DNA of 8,864 nt from Planctomycetales bacterium (GTDB lineage Bacteria > Planctomycetota > Planctomycetia > Gemmatales > Gemmataceae), in NCBI GenBank assembly GCA_020054355.1, contig JAGVLI010000668.1:1-8864 (forward strand). The letters are read 5' to 3'. A program made the translations under genes and the position numbers. Positions 1 through 7,395 of the stretch are shown here, in pieces. Under the pieces are notes generated by a model. The model ran no database searches, was not told where the DNA came from, and was given only the letters and a program-made list of their open reading frames with translations. Position 1 is the stretch's first letter, and the number at the start of each line of letters is the position of its first letter.

Positions 1-26
1 CGATCTATCGCTAGGCTGGGGCTGGT

Positions 27-40
27 AACCGCTGGCGGTT
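27..40. repeat. Short palindrome downstream of the J-like gene
   Basis: AACCGC and GCGGTT flank a TG loop, giving a 6-bp stem. It lies about 90 nt past the stop of the J-like gene. No T-run follows on either strand, so an intrinsic terminator is not supported; it more resembles the small palindromes in the other gaps. The rest of 1-128 shows no recognisable gene. Confidence 0.4.
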
Positions 41-128
41 TAGCTCTGACACTTCCATTATCGAACGGCGCCCTTCATTTCCTTACCTGGGCAGTGCGGT
101 TCCACGGAGAAGCGCACCGTCCGCGGCT

Positions 129-1559
129 TCACGCCCAGAACAATCGGCACCCCTCGTACACGTAGCGCACCGGGCCGTCATTGTTGACCGCCTGGATCAG
201 GTTGTCGTCCCGCGACAGCTCCGCGACCTTTTCCGGCGACACCATTTCCCGCAGGCAGAATTGCAGCAGGGTGGTCCGCAGCCGCTTGTACGTGTAATGG
301 CCATGCTCGCCCAGGAATTCGTGGATCGCCGGCACGACCGTCTCGAAATCCTGCTGGTACAGCCGCGCCGGATCGTCGTCGGCGATGGTGCCCGCCAGCA
401 ACGACAGCAGGTTCCCGAACTGGCCCAGCACCGGCGCTGCTGCGGCGTGGATGTCGTCGAAATGGCTCAGGGCCAGGTCGGGATACTTGGCCGCTTGCGC
501 CAGGTACTCCAGCAGCAAGGGCCGGACGTCGTGAAAGGGATGGGTCCAGGAAGCGCTCACCGTCAGCAAGAACGTCTGCGGCGCGAGTGCTTGCCGGCGC
601 AGCTTGCGCAAGCCGTTCGCCACTTCCAGCAGAAAGTCGAGCCGGTCCAGGCTGTCCGCCAGCCGGGTGTGCAGGTGATCGTAGCGCTTGATCTGCTTGA
701 GGCATTCCTTGATGAGGTCGTGCGGCTTTTCGCCCTCCAGGGCGGCCAGGTGCTCGCTCGCGGAGATCAGCAGCCGGACCCAGGTCTCATCCTCGTCGCG
801 CGCCAGCTGGCCGTGCAGGTATTCCAGGTCGTCGTCGATCCGCTGCCAGTGCCCCAGTCGGACAGCGGCCTGCCAGCGCCACTCGGCCAGGTCCGCCAGC
901 TGGCCCGGCGACGATACCTGGCGAAAGACGCGCGTGCAGCGGTCGCCGATGGCTTCGTGCGAGTCCTCCGCCAGTTCCCGGCGGTACAGCTCGCGCAAGG
1001 TGCCCTGGAAGCCGTTGGCCAGCAGCCCTTGCACCAGCCAGTCGCAGGGCGAGCGGCGCGGTTCGAGTTCAGGCGACAGCGCCAGCAGCCAGTAGAGTCG
1101 GACGCAGAGATCGTGATTGCCTGGCCGCTGGTCGTGCAGTTCCACCAGCCGGCGATAGACGGCGGCTTCTTCGCCGGCGCAGGCTCGCTGCCAGAGTTCG
1201 TCGAGTTCATTGCTCGACGGGGCGGCGGGCATCCACGGCCTCGGCATCACCTCGATGGTTTCCGGAGTCGAAGTTTCGGCCGGTTCCGGAGAGGGAGCCT
1301 CGGCCGGCTTCGGCGCTTCTTCTTGTTCGGCATTCGCGCCGTGGAGCATCTGCTGGAATTCGACCCATCTCAGGACCGTCTCGTAGGCTTCGCGGATGCG
1401 GCGGAAGTGTTCGGGAAACTGCTCCGGCTTGAACTTGCGGATGATCTGCGTGTACGCGCGGCGCAGCTCGCGCGGGCCGACGCCGGGCCGGACGCCGAGC
1501 AGTTCATAGGAATCGCTCGGCCACTGGTTCAGGTCTTCGGGAAGTTGCGGGGCGCTCAT
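129..1559 (-). CDS. J-like domain protein with degenerate HPD motif, probable partner of the HscC-like Hsp70
   Basis: The product is 476 residues from an ATG at 1559. An in-frame TTG at 1631 was rejected because the extra 24 residues come from a palindromic repeat. Residues 16-65 look like a J domain: an SYELLGV helix I start, the basic helix II RELRRAYTQIIRKF, then a helix III like FRRIREAYETVL. The diagnostic His-Pro-Asp is replaced by Lys44-Pro45-Glu46. Residues about 79-115 form a Pro/Glu/Ala-rich linker, and about 118-470 look all-helical, perhaps TPR-like, with no membrane segment. By family knowledge J domains stimulate Hsp70 ATPase through HPD, so this may be a weak, altered or non-catalytic Hsp70 partner. 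The gene lies downstream of an HscC-like Hsp70 on the same strand, echoing E. coli hscC and its djlB/djlC-type partners; orthology to those is not shown. No Shine-Dalgarno is visible. The J-like fold call is firm; the C-terminal function is unknown. Confidence 0.85.
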   Translation of the reverse strand: MSAPQLPEDLNQWPSDSYELLGVRPGVGPRELRRAYTQIIRKFKPEQFPEHFRRIREAYETVLRWVEFQQMLHGANAEQEEAPKPAEAPSPEPAETSTPETIEVMPRPWMPAAPSSNELDELWQRACAGEEAAVYRRLVELHDQRPGNHDLCVRLYWLLALSPELEPRRSPCDWLVQGLLANGFQGTLRELYRRELAEDSHEAIGDRCTRVFRQVSSPGQLADLAEWRWQAAVRLGHWQRIDDDLEYLHGQLARDEDETWVRLLISASEHLAALEGEKPHDLIKECLKQIKRYDHLHTRLADSLDRLDFLLEVANGLRKLRRQALAPQTFLLTVSASWTHPFHDVRPLLLEYLAQAAKYPDLALSHFDDIHAAAAPVLGQFGNLLSLLAGTIADDDPARLYQQDFETVVPAIHEFLGEHGHYTYKRLRTTLLQFCLREMVSPEKVAELSRDDNLIQAVNNDGPVRYVYEGCRLFWA

Positions 1560-1581
1560 GGAAAATCGGGGCTTCGAGTAG

Positions 1582-1630
1582 GGTCCGCTGTGCGGACCGG
1601 AGCGACGTGTCAATGTCCGCACAGCGGACA
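1582..1630. repeat. Inverted doublet of a GTCCGC/GCGGAC hairpin
   Basis: Two hairpins stand side by side: GGTCCGC-TGT-GCGGACC at 1582-1598 and TGTCCGC-ACA-GCGGACA at 1614-1630. Their 15-nt cores are exact reverse complements (1583-1597 against 1615-1629), so the pair can fold as two small hairpins or as one long one. This is the layout of REP doublets (REPINs). It lies just upstream of the J-like gene's start, within its likely 5' leader if the gene is cotranscribed with the upstream gene. Confidence 0.8.
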
Positions 1631-1656
1631 ACCGGGCAAGCGGTCGAAGCAGTTTT

Positions 1657-1714
1657 CGTGGGATAGGATTCCGATCCTGTCCGTGCGCTGACAGGATCGG
1701 AATCCTATCCCACG
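1657..1714. repeat. 25-bp perfect inverted repeat, 8-nt loop
   Basis: The arms 1657-1681 and 1690-1714 are perfectly complementary over 25 bp, separated by CGTGCGCT. Each arm also holds a small AGGAT-TCCG-ATCCT palindrome. It begins 25 nt past the stop of the membrane-protein gene. No T-tract follows on either strand, so it is not a classical intrinsic terminator. It could still terminate or attenuate transcription, protect the upstream mRNA 3' end, or be a mobile palindromic element. Confidence 0.85.
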
Positions 1715-1739
1715 TTCCGAGCGGCTCTGCCGCATTAGG

Positions 1740-2873
1740 TCAGGGCGGAAAATCCGGATCGCGGCGTAGCGGCACTTCCTTGCGAGGCTGTAGCTTTTCT
1801 CGAATGTTCGCGTACAGTCCCCGTCTGACTTCATCTTTCAGTAAGGCAGGCGTTTTCACCACCAGCAGCAAGAAGCGCCACTCTTCGACGGTCAGTCTTC
1901 CGGAGCCGCCCGCCTGAACCGCGCTGCGCAGCTCGTCGGCATCCTCCAGATCGACGGGGCGCTTTTTTTCCAATTCCCTCAAGACATCGGATTGGAGAAA
2001 GAGTCCGTCGAGCGGCGGACCATCCATTTTCCTAGGATCGGCAGCGCCACGGGTTGACTGGAACGTCGGCGGCTGGGTCGTTCGGTTCGACCCTCCGCCG
2101 CTCGCCAGCAGCCGAAGCAAACCAACGACGATCACGATCACGAGCCAGGCATATTGCCCGCCGCCCCAACCCGTGGAGCCGCCGCCAGTGCTGCTGCTCT
2201 CCACCGGCACCGGAATGCGTTGTCTGCGGCCCCTGGCTTGCTGTTTCTTGCGTTGCTTCCAGTTGGCCAGCTGCTCCAGGAAGCGCGCGTCGAGAGCCAC
2301 CAACGGCGGATACTTCGCCCGAAAGTCCCAGGCCGCCGCCATCCAGCGGTCCATTTCCGGTTCCAGCTTTTTCAGCAGCGACCGGCGCAACCCTGGCCGC
2401 ACTGCCGGTCGGGCCGTGAAGAGACTTTGCAACTGCTCGGCCAACTCGCGGGCCTCCGGTTCCACCGGCAGCGCATCCGTCCCCGGCGCATCGAGTCCGG
2501 CTTCCAGCGCGCCGAGTCGGGCGGCCAGCGGCGGAAAGAGCTGGCATTGGCGCTGCAGGGCACGCCACTGCCGGCGGCGTTCCGCGCTGCCCAGCTGAAA
2601 GAACCGCTGGACGAACTCGTCGATCTCCTCGCGCAGCCGTTGCTCCTCGTCGTCCAGCGCCAGCGGCGGCAACACCTTGGGCCGATCCGCCCGGCAGAGC
2701 AGCTGCACCGCTTGTTGTCGGCGCAGGGCAGGCAGAAAGTCATCCTGCGCCAGGCGGGCGCGGACGGCGGCACGCACCGCGGTTTCCGAAGCAGTTTCGT
2801 CGAGTCCGAGTTGCCGTGTGGCCCACTGGACCAGAGCGGCGTCGTTGAGGTCGGGGGAGATTCCGTTGGTCAT
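1740..2873 (-). CDS. Single-span membrane protein of unknown function in the Hsp70/J-like cluster
   Basis: The product is 377 residues from the ATG at 2873. The open frame runs further upstream to 3128, but that part translates a GC-rich inverted repeat and was rejected. Residues 1-210 are charged and probably helical, with a basic stretch at about 207-219 (KQRKKQQARGRRQ). A Ser/Gly-rich stretch (226-239) precedes one hydrophobic segment, YAWLVIVIVVGLLRLLA (241-257). A Pro/Thr linker and a soluble C-terminal domain (about 285-370) follow. No signal peptide is seen. The positive residues before the helix suggest a cytoplasmic N-terminus and an outside C-terminus, an inference from the positive-inside rule. 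I recognise no family. Its place between the Hsp70 and J-like genes suggests it tethers that machinery to the membrane or is a client. The N-terminus has an LGL-then-basic-helix pattern faintly like a J domain. No Shine-Dalgarno is visible. Confidence 0.75.
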   Translation of the reverse strand: MTNGISPDLNDAALVQWATRQLGLDETASETAVRAAVRARLAQDDFLPALRRQQAVQLLCRADRPKVLPPLALDDEEQRLREEIDEFVQRFFQLGSAERRRQWRALQRQCQLFPPLAARLGALEAGLDAPGTDALPVEPEARELAEQLQSLFTARPAVRPGLRRSLLKKLEPEMDRWMAAAWDFRAKYPPLVALDARFLEQLANWKQRKKQQARGRRQRIPVPVESSSTGGGSTGWGGGQYAWLVIVIVVGLLRLLASGGGSNRTTQPPTFQSTRGAADPRKMDGPPLDGLFLQSDVLRELEKKRPVDLEDADELRSAVQAGGSGRLTVEEWRFLLLVVKTPALLKDEVRRGLYANIREKLQPRKEVPLRRDPDFPP

Positions 2874-2890
2874 GGTCGTTCTCGTGAAAG

Positions 2891-3103
2891 TAGCCCGCCG
2901 CTCCGCGGCGGAGCGAGCGGCGCAGCCGCGAGCCGAATCGCCACCAATCGAACGTTTCCCGCAACGACCAATAGCCCGGCCCCTGGGGCAACCAGCATCA
3001 AGCAGCCGGCCGCAGATACTGTCTCTTTGCGATTCGGCAGCGGCCCATCGCCGGCAGGACACTCGCGGCTGCGCCGCTCGTACCGCCGCGGAGCGGCGGG
3101 CTA
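2891..3103. repeat. GC-rich inverted repeat pair filling the gap after the Hsp70 gene
   Basis: The arm at 2891-2932 matches the reverse complement of 3062-3103 at 40 of 42 positions. Next to the first arm, GCCGAATCGC (2932-2941) is exactly complementary to 3029-3038, so the pairing extends inward, with 23 extra bases (3039-3061) in the second arm. Each arm contains its own hairpin, CCGCCGC-TCC-GCGGCGG. The element starts about 10 nt past the Hsp70 stop and ends about 18 nt before the membrane-protein start, filling most of the gap. The unpaired core (2942-3028) shows no gene. Possible roles are transcript end protection or tuning of downstream expression. Confidence 0.8.
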
Positions 3104-3112
3104 CCATGTGCG

Positions 3113-4873
<1,761 letters not shown>

Positions 4874-4919
4874 GGGTGGATTTGCGGGCTATGGGTTCCG
4901 TGGATGCTTGCCGGGGACG

Positions 4920-4925
4920 ATTATA
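4920..4925 (-). promoter_or_regulatory. Candidate -10 box for the hscC-like gene
   Basis: On the minus strand the hexamer reads TATAAT exactly, in an AT-rich patch, 46 nt upstream of the Hsp70 start codon. It would give a leader of roughly 40 nt. No good -35 box lies at 16-18 nt spacing, so the promoter may need an activator or another sigma factor, or the match may be chance. No CIRCE-like element was seen. Confidence 0.3.
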
Positions 4926-4968
4926 ACTTACCGTCGCGGCACATAGTAGTCGCTCCATGCCGCTTGTC

Positions 4969-4988
4969 GCGCCGCTTGCGGCTTTGCA
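4969..4988. repeat. Left copy of a 20-bp inverted repeat flanking the DUF4139-like gene
   Basis: These 20 bases are the exact reverse complement of 7112-7131, just past the DUF4139-like stop. The core, CCGCTTGCGG, is itself palindromic (CCGC-TT-GCGG). It lies in the divergent region between the Hsp70 and DUF4139-like genes. Confidence 0.75.
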
Positions 4989-5014
4989 GGCCGTCGCTCC
5001 CTTCGTATATATCC

Positions 5015-5042
5015 TTGACTCCAGCCGAATTCCCGTCATAAA
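5015..5042 (+). promoter_or_regulatory. Candidate sigma-70-like promoter for the DUF4139-like gene
   Basis: TTGACT (5015-5020, 5 of 6 to consensus) and CATAAA (5037-5042, 4 of 6) are 16 nt apart. Transcription would start near 5050, about 25 nt before the ATG. A weaker alternative is TATATA at 5006-5011 with TTGCAG at 4984-4989. Motif match only. Confidence 0.4.
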
Positions 5043-5062
5043 CCAGACAGCCAATCCCCTCC

Positions 5063-5067
5063 GGAGG
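5063..5067 (+). promoter_or_regulatory. Shine-Dalgarno site of the DUF4139-like gene
   Basis: GGAGG stands 6 nt before the ATG at 5074. It fixes the start there rather than at the in-frame ATG at 4957, which has no such site and would translate the 20-bp inverted repeat. Confidence 0.75.
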
Positions 5068-5073
5068 TTCTCG

Positions 5074-7107
5074 ATGCCCGCACTGCCCATCACTCGCGTG
5101 GTCCTCTACAAGCACGGCGTCGGTCACTTCGAGCGCCAGGGACAGGTCGAGCAGGATGCCGCCCTGTCGCTGACCTTCAAGCAGTCCGAAGTGTCCGACG
5201 TGCTGAAATCGCTGACCGTGCTCGACCTGAACGGCGGGCATGTTTCCAGCGTTTCCTACGATTCCACCAAGCCACTGGAACAACTGCTGGCCGAAATCTC
5301 GCTGTCGATTCCCGATGAAAACAGCGTTTTCGGTCTGTTGCCTCAGCTCAAGGGTGCGCATATCGCCGTGACGCCGGTGGGTGCCGGGCGCACCGAAGGT
5401 GTGCTGCTGGGCGTCGATACCGTGCAACGCCAGTCGGCCGACGGCGTGGTGCAAACCGCGATGCTGTCGCTGCTGACCGAGGCCGGGGAAGTGCGTTCGT
5501 TCGCGCTCTACGAGCTGAGCCGCCTGGAAATCCTCGACGCCGCCCTGCGCCGCGACCTCGATTTCTACCTGCGCACCCAGTTGTCATCCAAGAAAAAGGA
5601 CGCCCGCACCTTCACGTTCTTCACCCAGGGCGAAGGCGAGCGGACCATCGTGCTCAGTTACACGCTGGAAGCCCCGGTCTGGAAGGCGACCTATCGGATT
5701 ATCCTGTCTGGCGAAGTAAACAAACCTCCGATGATCCAGGGCTGGGCCGTGGTCGATAACACCCAGGACGAGGACTGGGAGAACGTGCAGCTGTCGCTCA
5801 TCTCCGGGCTGCCGGTGTCGTTCGTCCACGACCTGTACACGCCGCGCTACATCCGTCGGCCGGTGGTCGAGGTACAGGAGACGACCGGCGTGCTGCCGCC
5901 GGAGGTAGAAGGTGGCATCAGGTACTCGCTCATGGATATTCCAGCGGGTGGAGCAGCGCCTGCTGTTATGGACATGGATGCCGAGGCAGCCGCAGCACCG
6001 GCGATGGCGCAGAGAAGAGCTGGCGTGGTAAGGGATTACAAGGACATAGCCAAGCTCGGGGGTCAATTCTCCATCGCGAGCCCAAGCTCCATGCCGGCCC
6101 AGGTCCGCGAGCGCAAGCTCGGCGATCTCTTCGAATACGAGATCGAGCATCCAGTGACGATCCGGCGCAATCAATCGGCGCTCGTGCCCATCGTGCTGCG
6201 GCCGTTCGATGGCCGACCGGTGCTGCTCTACAACAAGCAGACTAGAACGGAAAACCCGATGCGCTGCGTGGAGTTCAAGAACACCACCGGCCTGACGCTC
6301 GAAGGCGGGCCGGTCACGGTGCTGGAAGCCGGCAGCTACGTCGGCGAGGCGATGCTGGAAACCACCAAGCCCGATGAACAGCGCCTGGTGCCGTATGCGG
6401 TCGAACTTGGCGTATCCGTGCTGGACAACGTCGATTCGCACGAGGAGAGCGTGCATCGCATCATCATTCGCGACAAGGTCATGACCACAGTTCGGTTGCA
6501 AGTTCGTCAGACGACGTACCTCTTTAACAATAAGTCAGGCAACCAGGCCATCCTCTACCTGGATCACGATCGTCAGGCAGCGGTTCGTGGTGCAGAATGG
6601 CAGCTGTTCAAAACGGCGGAACCCTTTGAAGTTACCGAACATCACTGGCGTTTTCGGCTTGCCCTGGCAGAAAAGCAGCTTACCCGATTTGTGATTCAGC
6701 AGCAGTACGCCTCGCAGTACAGCCACAGTTTGACAGAGATCAGCGACAATCAGCTTGGCTACTGGCTGGAACAGCGTTATTTCGATTCTCAGATTAGCGA
6801 GATACTGCGCCAAGTGGTCGCTTTGCGACGGCGAGCCGCTAGCCTGGAGGAGCAAGGTAAGAAGCTGAACCAGGAAAAAGACGGCATCCACGCGGAGCAG
6901 AAGCGCATCCGCGAGAACTTGCAAGCCCTGGGCGACCGCTCGTCGGAAAAGGAGCTGCGCGAGCGGTTCGTCCGCATTCTCAACGAGCAGGAAGACCGGC
7001 TGGATCAGATCGGCAAGGAGGTCAAGCAGCGCAACGGCGAACGCGACCGCTGCCGGGAGCAGATCAACGAGTTGCTGGCGGGGCTGGAGTTCGAGAAGAC
7101 GCTGTGA
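5074..7107 (+). CDS. DUF4139-domain-like protein with C-terminal coiled coil
   Basis: The product is 677 residues. The N-terminal part (about 1-170) opens with PITRVVLYKHGVGHFER, recalling the start of DUF4140/DUF4139 (mucoidy-inhibitor-A-like) proteins. A beta-rich region follows: SYTLEAPVWKATYRIIL (195-211) and GWAVVDNTQDEDWENVQLSL (223-242) match the usual DUF4139 pattern of Tyr...Trp..Tyr and a WENV-type strand. A low-complexity Ala/Met/Pro linker (about 277-345) splits that domain, which resumes at DLFEYEIEHPVTI. Residues about 575-668 are strongly charged heptad-like helix, probably a coiled coil. No signal peptide or membrane helix is seen, so it is probably cytoplasmic. The biochemical role of DUF4139 proteins is not established, and none is proposed. 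It is divergent from the Hsp70 gene, and an inverted repeat pair brackets it. About 6480-6810 is noticeably less GC-rich than the rest of the gene. Confidence 0.85.
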   Translation: MPALPITRVVLYKHGVGHFERQGQVEQDAALSLTFKQSEVSDVLKSLTVLDLNGGHVSSVSYDSTKPLEQLLAEISLSIPDENSVFGLLPQLKGAHIAVTPVGAGRTEGVLLGVDTVQRQSADGVVQTAMLSLLTEAGEVRSFALYELSRLEILDAALRRDLDFYLRTQLSSKKKDARTFTFFTQGEGERTIVLSYTLEAPVWKATYRIILSGEVNKPPMIQGWAVVDNTQDEDWENVQLSLISGLPVSFVHDLYTPRYIRRPVVEVQETTGVLPPEVEGGIRYSLMDIPAGGAAPAVMDMDAEAAAAPAMAQRRAGVVRDYKDIAKLGGQFSIASPSSMPAQVRERKLGDLFEYEIEHPVTIRRNQSALVPIVLRPFDGRPVLLYNKQTRTENPMRCVEFKNTTGLTLEGGPVTVLEAGSYVGEAMLETTKPDEQRLVPYAVELGVSVLDNVDSHEESVHRIIIRDKVMTTVRLQVRQTTYLFNNKSGNQAILYLDHDRQAAVRGAEWQLFKTAEPFEVTEHHWRFRLALAEKQLTRFVIQQQYASQYSHSLTEISDNQLGYWLEQRYFDSQISEILRQVVALRRRAASLEEQGKKLNQEKDGIHAEQKRIRENLQALGDRSSEKELRERFVRILNEQEDRLDQIGKEVKQRNGERDRCREQINELLAGLEFEKTL

Positions 7108-7111
7108 GGCG

Positions 7112-7131
7112 TGCAAAGCCGCAAGCGGCGC
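7112..7131. repeat. Right copy of the 20-bp inverted repeat flanking the DUF4139-like gene
   Basis: This is the exact reverse complement of 4969-4988 and starts 5 nt past the DUF4139-like stop. It holds the hairpin GCCGC-AA-GCGGC. With no following T-run, it could mark a transcript end only weakly. Confidence 0.75.
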
Positions 7132-7162
7132 TGAAGGTATGACCTCGGCGCAATAGCCGATT

Positions 7163-7370
7163 GTCTTTGTCCCGTAGGGACAGTTGATAATAGCCCAGCA
7201 CTTCAGTGCTGGGATTCGGCGCGATGGAATAGGATTTTCGTCCCGTAGGGACGGTTGAAACGTGCCGCACCTGTTTCAGCCGTCCCTACGGGACGAAACG
7301 TCGCTTTGCCGAATGAAATCCCAGCACTGAAGTGCTGGGCTATTATCAACTGTCCCTCCGGGACAAAGAC
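7163..7370. repeat. 208-nt nested multi-palindrome
   Basis: The outer arms (7163-7216 and 7317-7370) are 54 nt each with one mismatch. The inner arms (7236-7261 and 7273-7298) are 26 nt with one mismatch, around an 11-nt loop. ATTCGGC is paired between the two sets with a 4-nt offset. Each outer arm carries two hairpins, GTCCC-GTA-GGGAC and CCCAGCACT-TC-AGTGCTGGG; each inner arm carries another GTCCC/GGGAC hairpin. It lies between the DUF4139-like and permease genes. It has no coding content and no T-tract; it looks like a REPIN- or MITE-type element. An open frame crossing it ahead of the permease was rejected. Confidence 0.88.
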
Positions 7371-7382
7371 CCTTCGCGGCGC

Positions 7383-7388
7383 AAGGAG
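7383..7388 (+). promoter_or_regulatory. Shine-Dalgarno site of the permease
   Basis: AAGGAG stands 7 nt before the ATG at 7396. It selects this start over the upstream in-frame ATG at 7255, which lies inside the multi-palindrome. Confidence 0.75.
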
Positions 7389-7395
7389 TCTGTTC

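Noticed and set aside
261..1691. 476-codon plus-strand open frame opposite the J-like gene
   Set aside because: Its Gln/Arg/Val-rich composition is typical of an antisense shadow in GC-rich DNA, while the minus strand encodes a recognisable J-like domain.
1657..1714. Intrinsic terminator
   Set aside because: The stem is strong but no T-run follows it on either strand; listed as a repeat.
4957..5073. 39-residue N-terminal extension of the DUF4139-like protein, possibly a signal peptide
   Set aside because: Its start is somewhat hydrophobic, but it lacks a ribosome binding site, covers an inverted repeat and the candidate promoter, and is bypassed by a GGAGG-preceded ATG.
7163..7370. CRISPR array
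   Set aside because: The repeated units are inverted and nested palindromes, not regularly spaced direct repeats with unique spacers.
7255..7395. 47-residue N-terminal extension of the permease
   Set aside because: It runs through the multi-palindrome; the ATG at 7396 has a strong Shine-Dalgarno and gives a typical permease start.
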